A stretch of 64,000 nucleotides of DNA from UBA6144 sp964399165 (GCA_964399165.1 CAYNPO010000010.1:58976-122975); one strand, 5' to 3'; counted from the stretch's first letter, positions 15,614 through 23,493 are shown. Translations and numbers: made by a program. The notes: a model not told the origin generated them from the sequence alone.

Positions 15614-16871
15614 CGGCTTCCACCAAAGTGACCTCGTCCTCGGCCGGCTCGGCCCATGCGCGTTCACGCCACGACTCCATCCAGGTAGTCGCCGCGGGTA
15701 CCGGTAAAACGTCTTCGCCCAGGTAGCGCGCGGGCACGAGTTCACGATGATCCACGGACGGATCGGACGTGTAGCAGTCCTCCGTGGCCTTGAAGAAGCG
15801 GTGGCACAACCGAACGGGTTGGTGGATGTCGGTTTGTTCGGGGACCAGTTCGTCCTTCTTCGAATCGTACACAAGGTCCACGCGAGAGAAGGCGGCCGGT
15901 CCGCCGGGTGTCTGCAGCACCACCATCCCATTCACGAAGTTGGCGGCCTTACCCTCGCCGCCGCCGGTCACCACCACGTCGGCTATGCCCGGGGGGAGGG
16001 CCGCGAGGAACGGACCGATGCCCGTGGAGAGGTCGCAGGCGCCCGCGTCCCGCGGCTCGAAGTTCACTTTGTCCACCGGCAGGCCCTGTTTTTCGGCCCG
16101 GGCCTTGCCGCAATCGATTCCCCCATGCATGAGGGCGACCACGATTTTTGCCCCTTTCAGTCGCAGGGCGCGGGAGTGCTTGAGCAAGGCCTGCAAGGCT
16201 GGCTCCACGTAGAGCCCATTGAGCTTGGCCGGGGGAATGATCGTGGTGGCGCCATCATGAAGGAGGGAAACCACGCCCACAGTGACGCCGTTGAGAGTCC
16301 TGGTGATGGCCGGGGAGTTCTTGCCCCAGTCAACGGGAGAAGTCGTATGGAGGTCCACCACGTTCCCGAACAAGGCCGGAGCCGGAGTTTTCTTCAGGAG
16401 CGCGGGCACGGAGCTGGAGAGGGGGGCAGCCAGAGTGTTCAGGTCCGCGGCGGAGAGGGCTAGGGCATCGTAGCCGAGCTCCTGCCGAGCCTCGAGCATG
16501 GCGCGGGCAGGGACAGGTTTCTGCTTGTCCTGAGAGAAACCGTCGCCGGCATCCACCAATAGCACGGCGCCCGGGTGCGCCCGGCGGAGGATGTCCAGGT
16601 GGCGCGCGAAGACTTCAACGCCACCCACCGAGACCAGGATCTCCTCGGGGTGGTGCTTGTCCTTGGCGCCTTGTTGGCGCGCCTCCAGGCGTCCACGCCA
16701 GTCGTTGGTGGCGACGATGACCACGCGTTTTTGGTGGTCGGGGAGCTCTGTACCTTCTTCCGCCTCGGGGGCGCTGTAGAGGCGGTGATGTCCTTCGGCG
16801 CGCTCGTTGCCCTTGCCTTTGAAAAAGGAGCAACCCGCCAGGAGTGAGAGAACAAGAAGGGCCTGGAACAT
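15573..16871 (-). CDS. Degenerate 5'-nucleotidase/UshA-like lipoprotein
   Basis: This 432-residue protein has a lipobox L-L-A-G-C at residues 10-14. The fold follows the UshA/5'-nucleotidase metallophosphatase layout: V-I-V-A-T-N-D near residue 53, G-G-V-E-V-F-A near residue 82, L-L-V-D-A-G-D near residue 104, L-F-G-N-V near residue 165 and V-A-L-M-H-G-G near residue 245. Several metal ligands appear to be lost: the first motif reads N-D-W-R-G where N-D-x-H-G is expected, and the G-N-H-E/D motif is replaced by L-S-A-A-D-L-N. It may be a non-catalytic binding protein. It follows the cysteine desulfurase gene without any gap. Confidence 0.65.
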   Translation of the reverse strand: MFQALLVLSLLAGCSFFKGKGNERAEGHHRLYSAPEAEEGTELPDHQKRVVIVATNDWRGRLEARQQGAKDKHHPEEILVSVGGVEVFARHLDILRRAHPGAVLLVDAGDGFSQDKQKPVPARAMLEARQELGYDALALSAADLNTLAAPLSSSVPALLKKTPAPALFGNVVDLHTTSPVDWGKNSPAITRTLNGVTVGVVSLLHDGATTIIPPAKLNGLYVEPALQALLKHSRALRLKGAKIVVALMHGGIDCGKARAEKQGLPVDKVNFEPRDAGACDLSTGIGPFLAALPPGIADVVVTGGGEGKAANFVNGMVVLQTPGGPAAFSRVDLVYDSKKDELVPEQTDIHQPVRLCHRFFKATEDCYTSDPSVDHRELVPARYLGEDVLPVPAATTWMESWRERAWAEPAEDEVTLVEAASDRGPDLPSTQP

Positions 16872-18029
16872 TCAGTACGCCTTGATGCGCGCGAGTTTCT
16901 CGTAGGCCGTGGTCAGTGCGCCGAGCAGGGCCTGGTAATCCTCCTCCCGCGCGGTGAGGGGAAAACTGGCCCGCACGACCGAGCGCCCGAGGGCGTCGTC
17001 TACGCCCATGGCCCGCAGCACTTTGCTGGTGGCCGGCTCGTTGTCGCTGCAAGCGGCGGAGGTGGTGACGAAGACGTCCAGCGCCTCCAGTTCAATCTGC
17101 ACTGCTTGCCCATGCAACCCAGGATAACCCAGAAGTGTGGTTCCCGGGAGACGTTCCAGCTTTCCGCCCACGACCACCGCGCTCGGGAACCGGCGTAGGA
17201 GTTCTTTCTCGAGGCCCGCGCGCCATTGGGCATGGCGGGGTCCTTCGGGCAACTTTTTGGCGATGGTGGTGAGGGCAATGGCGAGAGTTTCCGCGCCCAG
17301 GTAGTTCTGGGTGCCCCCACGCAGACCTTGCTCCTGGCCTCCGCCCCAGACCAACGGACTCAAGCCGCCCGGGTCTCGGGCGAGCAGGATCCCGCTCCCC
17401 GGGAGGGCCCCGAGCTTATGTCCCGTGACCACGGCCCAGTCCAGGCCAGAGTCGAGGAAGTGGAAAGGCATGCGGCCGATCCATTGTGTGGTGTCGCAGA
17501 GGAAAAGGATACCTCGGTCTCGGCACAAGTCGCGCACGCGCTGCCAGGGTTGGAGCACGCCCGTCTCATTGTTGGCGGCCATCATGGTGACCAGCGCCGT
17601 GCGGGCGTGGTTGGCGGCAAGCTCCTTCTCCAGCCACGCGGGGTCCAAGGCGCCATCCCGGCCCACGGGCATGGTGCGGACTTCGTAACCCCAGCGGTCG
17701 CGGTAATGGGCCAGGGCGTTCAGCATCGCCGCGTGCTCTACCGCGGACACGTACACCAGGTTCTTGCGGTCTTTTGGCGGCAGCAGCACGGACGCCATGA
17801 CCATGGAAAGGCCTTCGGAGGAGCCGGAGGTCCATATGACATGGGCCGGATCGGCCCCGAGGGCGTCGGCGGCGAGGGCGCGGCACTTCTCCAGGCCCCC
17901 CTTGAGCTTGTCGCCCAGGGAGTGGATGGCGTTGGGATTGGCCCACAGGCTCGAGTCCAGTCGGCGGCGCAGGTGCTCGCGCACCTCGGGCAGGGGAGGG
18001 AGGCTTCCGTTGGCGTCGGCGTAGATCAT
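16872..18029 (-). CDS. NifS/IscS-like cysteine desulfurase
   Basis: The 385-residue PLP enzyme shows the class V aminotransferase pattern: Y-A-D-A-N-G-S at the N-terminus, S-A-V-E-H-A-A near residue 95, N-N-E-T-G near residue 153, the PLP lysine in V-T-G-H-K-L-G-A-L near residue 204, and the catalytic cysteine in T-S-A-A-C-S near residue 324. It would mobilise sulfur from cysteine. Its start overlaps the nadA stop (ATGA). In several bacteria a NifS-like protein encoded with the nad genes builds the [4Fe-4S] cluster of quinolinate synthase, and that is the likely role here. Confidence 0.88.
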   Translation of the reverse strand: MIYADANGSLPPLPEVREHLRRRLDSSLWANPNAIHSLGDKLKGGLEKCRALAADALGADPAHVIWTSGSSEGLSMVMASVLLPPKDRKNLVYVSAVEHAAMLNALAHYRDRWGYEVRTMPVGRDGALDPAWLEKELAANHARTALVTMMAANNETGVLQPWQRVRDLCRDRGILFLCDTTQWIGRMPFHFLDSGLDWAVVTGHKLGALPGSGILLARDPGGLSPLVWGGGQEQGLRGGTQNYLGAETLAIALTTIAKKLPEGPRHAQWRAGLEKELLRRFPSAVVVGGKLERLPGTTLLGYPGLHGQAVQIELEALDVFVTTSAACSDNEPATSKVLRAMGVDDALGRSVVRASFPLTAREEDYQALLGALTTAYEKLARIKAY

Positions 18030-19138
18030 GCGATCTCCAGCATGCGCTGGAGCGCCACCAGGCTCCACTTACGCGTCTCCGCATCCACGCGGATGACGTT
18101 CACCGGCTCCCCGCGCTCGATGGCCCGGAAGCTTTCGAGCATCCAGCGCGGGCGCACGCGGTACATGGTGGTGCATAGGCACTGGTAGGGGGAGAGGGAC
18201 TGGATGTCCTTGTCGGGGAAGCGCTTGGCCAGGCGGTTGACCAGGTTGATCTCGGTGCCCACCGCGAACTTGGCTCCGACGGGGGCGGCTTCGATGTGCT
18301 TGATGATGTAGGAAGTGGAACCCGCCAAGTCGGCGCCTTGGACCACGTCGAAGGAGCACTCGGGGTGGACGATCAGCGTGCGCTTGGGGTCTTTCTCCCG
18401 CCACATCTTGATGTGGTCATAGGTGAAGCCCTGGTGGACCGAGCAGTAGCCGTACCACAGGATGACCTTCGCCTTCGCGACTTGCTCAGGAGTGAGCCCG
18501 CCGTTCTGGCGGCGGGGGTCGTAGACCACCATGTCCTCCAGGGGGATGCCGAGCTTGAAGCAGGTGTTGCGGCCCAGGTGTTGGTCGGGGAAGAACAGGA
18601 GCTTCTCGCCCTGGCTTAAGCCCCAGGTGATGATCTTCTCCGCGTTGGAGGAAGTGCAGATGGCCCCGCCGTTCTCGCCCACAAAGGATTTCAGGCTGGC
18701 GGCGCAGTTGATGTAGGTGATGGGCGTGATCTTGCCTTCGGCGTGGGCGGTGAGGAAGGCCCAGGCGCGGTCAATGTCCCGGCGGTTGGCCATGTCGGCC
18801 ATGGAGCAGCCGGCCCGCAGGTCGGGGAGGATCACGGTCTTTTTCCCCGCGGTGAGCATGTCGGCGGTCTCGGCCATGAAGTGGACCCCGCAGAACACGA
18901 TGAACTCCGGGCGTGTGAGCTCGGCGGCTTTGCGGGCGAGTTCCAGGGAATCACCGGTGACGTCGGCGAAACTGATCACGTCGTCCTGTTGGTAGTGGTG
19001 GCCCAGCACCACTACGCGCTCGCCGAGCCTTTGGCGCACGGCCGCAAGCTCATGCAGCACCTCCTCGTCGCTCAGTTCTTCAGAGGAGATTTTCGGGAGG
19101 TGCCCACTGGGGGAGAGTTCGTCGTAGAGGGGGTCCAT
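18026..19138 (-). CDS. nadA: Quinolinate synthase A
   Basis: The 370-residue enzyme condenses iminoaspartate with dihydroxyacetone phosphate to quinolinate in NAD biosynthesis. Visible features are V-V-L-G-H-H-Y-Q-Q-D-D near residue 43, the F-C-G-V-H-F-M-A-E-T segment with a cluster cysteine, N-C-A-A, C-T-S-S-N-A, H-P-E-C-S and the late S-P-Y-Q-C-L-C. These contain the three [4Fe-4S] ligands of NadA. nadB and nadC are not in the window. It is the first gene of a three-gene operon with the desulfurase and the nucleotidase-like lipoprotein. Confidence 0.95.
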   Translation of the reverse strand: MDPLYDELSPSGHLPKISSEELSDEEVLHELAAVRQRLGERVVVLGHHYQQDDVISFADVTGDSLELARKAAELTRPEFIVFCGVHFMAETADMLTAGKKTVILPDLRAGCSMADMANRRDIDRAWAFLTAHAEGKITPITYINCAASLKSFVGENGGAICTSSNAEKIITWGLSQGEKLLFFPDQHLGRNTCFKLGIPLEDMVVYDPRRQNGGLTPEQVAKAKVILWYGYCSVHQGFTYDHIKMWREKDPKRTLIVHPECSFDVVQGADLAGSTSYIIKHIEAAPVGAKFAVGTEINLVNRLAKRFPDKDIQSLSPYQCLCTTMYRVRPRWMLESFRAIERGEPVNVIRVDAETRKWSLVALQRMLEIA

Positions 19139-19320
19139 AGAGGTCCTTCTTTAGCATTTTTCGCATGAGGCCGGAACCCTGCTGCGGGGCCGCATAACGC
19201 GATGGGCCGACAGGGGAGCATAAACTCAACATTTTTATTAGCTTGGCCTTTGACGAAGCTTGATGCGGCCTCCTAGACTATAAGCAATAAACTCCGAAAA
19301 CTTTGTCGGGAGGACCGAGT

Positions 19321-20097
19321 ATGAAAGTTATCACGGTTGGTAACAACAAGGGCGGCGTGGGCAAAACCATGTGCAGCTTCCAGCTCGTCTGCCATCTCGC
19401 CCACCAAGGGCACAAGGTCCTGGTCATCGACCTGGACTCCCAAGCGAACCTCAGCTCCACCCTCGGCGTGAACATCCAACGCACGCTGATCCCCGAGTGG
19501 CTCATCGGCGACGTCTCCGCCACGGAGATCATGATGCCGGTGGAGGGCAACGAGGACTGGGCGAAGAACATCAAGCTGATCCCCGCCTCCCGCCACATGG
19601 CGAACCTGGCGAAGCTCCTGATCTTGTCCGAGGCCGAAGTGCGCAAGAACGCCGGCCGCAAGGAGCGCCTGCTCAAGCTGCGCCTGCAGGAAGTGGCCGG
19701 GCAGTTCGACTATGTGGTCATCGACACGCCCCCCATGCTGGGCGACGAGCTGATCATGAGCCTGGTGGCCTCCGACAAGATCTTAATCCCCACCCAGGCC
19801 CAGGATTACTCCATCGACGGCCTGGAAGAACTCATGGACACCTTCGAGATCATCAAGGAGTCCGAGAATCCCGCACTGGAGTTCGCCATCGTGCCCTCCA
19901 TGGTCAACCCCCGCCGCAAGATCGAGCGCCAGCGCCTCGAGGAGCTGGGCCAGAGCTTCAGCGTGACCCCCATGATCCGCAACCTGGTCGAGATGCAAGA
20001 ATCGGTGGCCCTCAAGAAGCCGGTGTTCAAGTTCAACGCGAACTCCAAAGGGCGCCGTGACTACGAAGCCCTGTGGGACTCGCTGGGCCTGAACTGA
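19321..20097 (+). CDS. parA: ParA-family partitioning ATPase
   Basis: The 258-residue protein starts with the deviant Walker A motif N-N-K-G-G-V-G-K-T (residues 7-15), has the A' motif D-L-D-S-Q-A-N-L-S and the Walker B strand V-V-I-D-T-P-P. ParA ATPases move ParB-DNA complexes along the nucleoid. The ATG at 19321 has GGGAGG eight bases upstream; an upstream TTG is in frame but lacks a site of its own. parB follows after 44 bases. The pair does not lie next to gidA/gidB or dnaA, the usual chromosomal context, so it may serve a second replicon-like or cargo-positioning function. Confidence 0.9.
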   Translation: MKVITVGNNKGGVGKTMCSFQLVCHLAHQGHKVLVIDLDSQANLSSTLGVNIQRTLIPEWLIGDVSATEIMMPVEGNEDWAKNIKLIPASRHMANLAKLLILSEAEVRKNAGRKERLLKLRLQEVAGQFDYVVIDTPPMLGDELIMSLVASDKILIPTQAQDYSIDGLEELMDTFEIIKESENPALEFAIVPSMVNPRRKIERQRLEELGQSFSVTPMIRNLVEMQESVALKKPVFKFNANSKGRRDYEALWDSLGLN

Positions 20098-20141
20098 GAC
20101 GACGAGACAGAAACCAACTTTTTCCACGGGAGAGGAAAAAC

Positions 20142-20984
20142 ATGGCCAAGGAATTCGCCGCCCGGGTGGGCAAGAAAGAGCGCAAGGTAACCGACATCAG
20201 CGGCAACGTGGACGCCAAGGTCCTGCGCATGCACGACGAGAAGCTCCTGCGGGGGGCCCAGCTGGACCACATCCCCCTGAAAGACATCGTGGTGCGCGAC
20301 CAGGTCCGCACCAAGTTCAACGACGACTCCCTCCGCGAGCTCGCGGACAACATCAAAGAGAACGGCCTGATCCAGCCCCTGGTCATCCACCGGGAAGGTT
20401 CCAAGTTCGTCCTGATCTGCGGCGAGCGCCGTTTTCGGGCCATGGGGCTGATACAGCAGGAGACCGCCCCCTGCTTCATCCTCGAGGACAAGAGCCCCGA
20501 GGAGCTGATGGCGATCCAGTTCTCGGAGAACCAGGCCCGCGAGGACCTGCACTACATCGACCAGGCCGACTCCATCTATGGCTACCAGAAGCTGACCGGC
20601 GCTTCTGAGCGCAAGATCACTTCTTCCTTGGGAATCTCCAAATCCGAGGTGCACCGCTGCCTGCAGATCGCCAAGCTCCCCAAGGACCTCAAGGAAGCCG
20701 CCAAGACCCACAACACCGAGAAGTACGTGTTGCTGGAGTGGGACGAACTGCCCACGGGTCCCATGCGTGACGAGCTCCGCAAGAAGGTGCTGGCGGGCGA
20801 GGTCACCAAGCGCCTGCAGCTCAAGCGCCAGCTCTCGCTCCACAACTACGCCAAGCAGAAGCGCTCCGCCAACCCGGCCGAGAGCCTCATGCGCGAGATG
20901 AAGCAACAGATGCGGGACCCGAAGTTCCAGGCCAAGGCCCGCGCCATGATGAAACAATTGATCAAGGAAACGACGCTCCAGTGA
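20142..20984 (+). CDS. parB: ParB-family partition protein
   Basis: The 280-residue protein has the ParB N-terminal CTPase domain, with P-L-K-D-I-V-V-R-D-Q-V-R near residue 45, N-G-L-I-Q-P-L near residue 80 and the signature G-E-R-R-F-R-A-M near residue 98. The E-N-Q-A-R-E-D-L segment and a central helix-turn-helix (I-T-S-S-L-G-I-S-K-S-E-V) follow. The C-terminus is basic and helical. ATG 20142 follows GGGAGAGGAA, and an open frame continues upstream across the parA end without further support. I see no clear parS 16-mer in the window. A terminator follows. Confidence 0.9.
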   Translation: MAKEFAARVGKKERKVTDISGNVDAKVLRMHDEKLLRGAQLDHIPLKDIVVRDQVRTKFNDDSLRELADNIKENGLIQPLVIHREGSKFVLICGERRFRAMGLIQQETAPCFILEDKSPEELMAIQFSENQAREDLHYIDQADSIYGYQKLTGASERKITSSLGISKSEVHRCLQIAKLPKDLKEAAKTHNTEKYVLLEWDELPTGPMRDELRKKVLAGEVTKRLQLKRQLSLHNYAKQKRSANPAESLMREMKQQMRDPKFQAKARAMMKQLIKETTLQ

Positions 20985-21013
20985 AAGCTGGACCGACAAG
21001 GATGTTGGACGGG

Positions 21014-21041
21014 AGGGGGCCTTCGGGCCCCCTTCTTTTTT
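21014..21041 (+). terminator. Rho-independent terminator after parB
   Basis: GGGGGCC and GGCCCCC form a stem with a TTCG loop, followed by TTCTTTTTT. Confidence 0.85.
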
Positions 21042-21145
21042 CCCGTTCGGGCACTTGAGGCAATGGTATGTCTATCGTTCCGTGTCCAAGCACGCGATAC
21101 GACAGCGCGAATTGAAAGCTTTTCCCACCGCCCTTCCCCCACGCC

Positions 21146-21188
21146 CCTCCCGTGCTAGGTTCCGCGCCCCAACCTTCCGGGAGGAATT
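21146..21188 (+). promoter_or_regulatory. Two-tier hairpin masking the ribosome-binding site of paralogue 1
   Basis: An outer 7-bp stem pairs CCTCCCG (21146-21152) with CGGGAGG (21178-21184), which is the Shine-Dalgarno sequence, four bases before the ATG. An inner stem pairs AGGTT (21157-21161) with AACCT (21171-21175). If formed in the mRNA, this would block ribosome entry. Confidence 0.5.
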
Positions 21189-21725
21189 ATGAAAAGCTTC
21201 ATCGCTACGCTCGCCCTCGCCTTCGGACTAGCTTCCGCCCCTGTGCAACCCACCCACGCCGCCATCGGCGCGGTCTTCAGCGCCCCCGCCACCGTGGCCA
21301 TGGGCGGGCTTATCGCCGCCGCCGGCATTACCGGAGACACCGGCATCCTGATCGCCGCCACGCGGGGCCGCTGCCGCGGCTTCTGGCGAGCCACCGCCTG
21401 CGTGCTCGGCTTCGCGGGCTCCTCTTACGTGGCTTATGTGGGGATAGTCGTGTTGAGCGGAGACCAAGTGGGGGAGGCCGCCTTCCAGCATATGAACCCT
21501 GCCATGGCGGAGCACACGCCATTTAGCGTGGAGGAGATCGAGACCTACAACCGCGAACTCAGCCGCCTGAATGCCATCCAGCAGACCATCAGCGCTGAGG
21601 CCCGCGCTGACCGCCACATGGACGCCCAGGCCCGTTGGGAATCCATGGATGCCCTCCTGAGCCCGGCCACCATGGAAATCGCGGCTTTCCATGTGAGCGA
21701 GTTGCTGAAACTCAATGGCGGCTAA
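21189..21725 (+). CDS. YNREL-motif secreted protein, paralogue 1 of 4
   Basis: The 178-residue protein has a signal peptide ending at T-H-A (about residue 24), then a glycine- and alanine-rich hydrophobic region with two probable membrane segments (A-P-A-T-V-A-M-G-G-L-I-A-A-A and G-S-S-Y-V-A-Y-V-G-I-V-V-L). The C-terminal 65 residues are hydrophilic and helical, with T-Y-N-R-E-L-S-R-L-N-A-I-Q-Q-T-I and later A-R-W-E-S-M and L-S-P-A-T-M-E-I-A-A. The same C-terminal block recurs in the next three genes. I do not know this family. A plausible picture is a small inner-membrane protein with a periplasmic helical tail. Confidence 0.7.
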   Translation: MKSFIATLALAFGLASAPVQPTHAAIGAVFSAPATVAMGGLIAAAGITGDTGILIAATRGRCRGFWRATACVLGFAGSSYVAYVGIVVLSGDQVGEAAFQHMNPAMAEHTPFSVEEIETYNRELSRLNAIQQTISAEARADRHMDAQARWESMDALLSPATMEIAAFHVSELLKLNGG

Positions 21726-21779
21726 AGCCGACCTGTTATTTTTACAAGCCGACCTAGCCAAATCGAAGAAGATGCTACG

Positions 21780-21806
21780 CTCCTCCGGTCCTAAAAACCG
21801 GAGGAG
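21780..21806 (+). promoter_or_regulatory. Perfect hairpin containing the ribosome-binding site of paralogue 2
   Basis: CTCCTCCGGT (21780-21789) pairs perfectly over 10 bp with ACCGGAGGAG (21797-21806), with a 7-base loop. The right arm contains GGAGGAG, the Shine-Dalgarno site of the gene that starts at 21811. There is no T tract after it, so it is not a standard terminator. Confidence 0.6.
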
Positions 21807-21810
21807 TTCC

Positions 21811-22329
21811 ATGAAAAAGCTGCTGCTTTCCCTTTCCCTGTGCCTTGGCCTCACCGTCGCCACTACTCCTCGCTCTCATGCCACCGCGGGCTTCGTGATG
21901 TACTCCGGCACCATCTTTGCTGTGGGCGGCCTCATCGCCGCCGCGGGTTTCATCCCGATCGCGATCGTTGATCCCGAAGTTCCCGACAACGACCCCATGC
22001 AAGGCCCCCGCTGGGTGCGCCTGGCCTTTATCGCCTTCGTGGCCGGCGCCGTGATCCTGGAAGGGGAGCAAGAAGGGGAAATCGCCTTCGCCCGCCTGTC
22101 CGGCCCCCATGCCGGCTTTAGCGCCGAGGATGTCGCCACCTACAACCGTGAACTTCCGCGCCTGAACGCCATTCAGCAAACCATCAGCGCCGAGGCCAAC
22201 GCCAATCCGCGCATGGATACCCGCGCCCGCTGGGAAACCTTGGGCTCTCGCCTGAGTCCGGTCACCATGTCCATCGCCGCCCATAGCGGCCAAGAACTTC
22301 TCCGCAACGTCCGTGTGCAAAACAACTAA
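21811..22329 (+). CDS. YNREL-motif secreted protein, paralogue 2 of 4
   Basis: The 172-residue protein starts M-K-K-L-L-L-S-L-S-L and has a signal peptide ending near S-H-A. It repeats the family plan: a hydrophobic glycine-rich region, then G-E-Q-E-G-E-I-A-F, then Y-N-R-E-L-P-R-L-N-A-I-Q-Q-T-I-S-A-E and A-R-W-E-T-L. This copy lacks cysteines in the mature part, unlike paralogues 1 and 4. The ATG at 21811 is preferred because of the GGAGG site and signal peptide; an upstream in-frame start would include the hairpin. It is ten bases upstream of paralogue 3. Confidence 0.7.
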   Translation: MKKLLLSLSLCLGLTVATTPRSHATAGFVMYSGTIFAVGGLIAAAGFIPIAIVDPEVPDNDPMQGPRWVRLAFIAFVAGAVILEGEQEGEIAFARLSGPHAGFSAEDVATYNRELPRLNAIQQTISAEANANPRMDTRARWETLGSRLSPVTMSIAAHSGQELLRNVRVQNN

Positions 22330-22338
22330 GGAGCGCAC

Positions 22339-22869
22339 ATGAAAAAGCTTTTGTTGTCCCTGTCTCTGTGCTTCGGTCTCGTCACGGCCACCACCCCCAA
22401 GTCTGACGCGGCCGTCGGCGCCCTCATCAGCGCACCTGCGGTCATGACCGTTGGTGGGGTAGTCGCGCTGGTCGGAGGCGTAGGCTTCGCCGTGGTCGCG
22501 CACCGGACCGAGGGCGCTGGCATGGAAGGCTTGTTTGAGTACATCTTCTTCGGAGGCGCAGGATTGGTCACCGCCGGCATTGGCTTGGTGATCCTGGACG
22601 GCGACCAGCAAGGTGAGTTGGCCTTCTCCCGCGTGGCCGCCGACTCCGCCGCCCACTCCGGATTCAGCGCCGCCGAGATCGCTACATACAACCGCGAGCT
22701 CAGCCGTCTGAACGCCATTCAGCAGACCATCAGTGCCGAGGTCGCCGGCAACCCCCGCCTGAATACCCAGGCCCGTTGGCAGGTCCTTGGCGCGCGCCTG
22801 AGCCCCGCTACCCTGGAGATCGCCGGTCATAACGGCAGCGCTTTCCTCCAGCACGTCAGCGTCCGCTAG
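22339..22869 (+). CDS. YNREL-motif secreted protein, paralogue 3 of 4
   Basis: The 176-residue protein shares the signal peptide start M-K-K-L-L-L-S-L-S-L with paralogue 2 and the conserved block Y-N-R-E-L-S-R-L-N-A-I-Q-Q-T-I-S-A-E, A-R-W-Q-V-L and L-S-P-A-T-L-E-I-A. The middle region has two hydrophobic stretches and the I-L-D-G-D-Q-Q-G-E motif. It has AAGGAG seven bases before the ATG and is probably cotranscribed with paralogue 2. Function unknown. Confidence 0.7.
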   Translation: MKKLLLSLSLCFGLVTATTPKSDAAVGALISAPAVMTVGGVVALVGGVGFAVVAHRTEGAGMEGLFEYIFFGGAGLVTAGIGLVILDGDQQGELAFSRVAADSAAHSGFSAAEIATYNRELSRLNAIQQTISAEVAGNPRLNTQARWQVLGARLSPATLEIAGHNGSAFLQHVSVR

Positions 22870-22879
22870 TTCGAGCGAG

Positions 22880-22894
22880 AACTATAAAATAGTT
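22880..22894 (+). promoter_or_regulatory. AT-rich palindrome upstream of paralogue 4
   Basis: AACTAT and ATAGTT form a perfect inverted repeat around AAA, and the block contains TATAAAAT, a possible -10. It may be an operator or promoter for paralogue 4. No -35 partner is obvious. Confidence 0.3.
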
Positions 22895-22918
22895 ACAGTC
22901 CACCGTCTTTTTCCCCGC

Positions 22919-22950
22919 GGGCCATGCTAGTCATGGCCCGTTTCATTTTT
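22919..22950 (+). terminator. Hairpin with T-rich tail between paralogues 3 and 4
   Basis: GGGCCATG (22919-22926) pairs with CATGGCCC (22932-22939), and GTTTCATTTTT follows. It can terminate the transcript of paralogues 1-3, or act as an attenuator in front of paralogue 4. Confidence 0.6.
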
Positions 22951-22962
22951 AAAGGACGGATA

Positions 22963-23493
22963 ATGAAAAAGCTCTTGGCTTCCCTCGCGCTCTCCCTCGG
23001 CCTCATCGCCGGCACTACTCCTAAGGCCGAAGCCGTCATCGGCCTCATCGTGAGCGCACCCGCCGTGGTCACCACAGGTGGCGTGGTCGCGGCTCTGGGG
23101 GGCGGAACTGCGGTTATCTCCCTGATCAACCTGCAGCGCCGGGATTGTCCCGAGGACTGTGTCTGGAACAGCATCGCCTTCACCCTCCTCGGTGGCGCCG
23201 CCGCCGCAGTGGGTATCGTGATCCTGGATGGTGATCAGCAAGGAGAGATCGCCTACGCCCCCGTCTCCGTCTCTACCGCCGGTCACAACCAGTTCAGCAT
23301 GGCCGAGATCCAGACCTATAACCGGGAGCTCGCCCGCCTGAACGCCATCCAGCAAACCATCACGGCCGAGGTAGCCGCCAATCCCCGCCTGGACGCCCGG
23401 GCCCGCTGGCTGCAGCTGGGCGCACGCTTGAGCCCGGCTACCCTGGAAATCGCCGCCTTCAACGGCCAGCAGCTCCTGAACCAGCTCAAATAA
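22963..23493 (+). CDS. YNREL-motif secreted protein, paralogue 4 of 4
   Basis: The 176-residue protein starts M-K-K-L-L-A-S-L-A-L and carries the family C-terminal block Y-N-R-E-L-A-R-L-N-A-I-Q-Q-T-I, A-R-W-L-Q-L and L-S-P-A-T-L-E-I-A-A. The hydrophobic middle contains a C-P-E-D-C pair that the other copies lack and the I-L-D-G-D-Q-Q-G-E motif shared with paralogue 3. The start at 22963 is supported by AAAGGACGG upstream. It is separated from copy 3 by a terminator-like hairpin, so it may be a separate transcription unit. Confidence 0.7.
   Translation: MKKLLASLALSLGLIAGTTPKAEAVIGLIVSAPAVVTTGGVVAALGGGTAVISLINLQRRDCPEDCVWNSIAFTLLGGAAAAVGIVILDGDQQGEIAYAPVSVSTAGHNQFSMAEIQTYNRELARLNAIQQTITAEVAANPRLDARARWLQLGARLSPATLEIAAFNGQQLLNQLK

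Noticed and set aside
19251..19288. TTGACG and TATAAG before parA as a sigma-70 promoter
   Set aside because: The spacing is 23 bases, too long for a standard promoter. No other pairing with 16-18 bases is convincing.
20061..20999. A 312-codon minus-strand frame opposite parB
   Set aside because: parB has clear motifs and a ribosome-binding site; the antisense frame has neither.
21775..22854. A 359-codon minus-strand frame across two YNREL genes
   Set aside because: Antisense to two genes with signal peptides and conserved tails. Its internal repeats simply mirror the paralogue pair.
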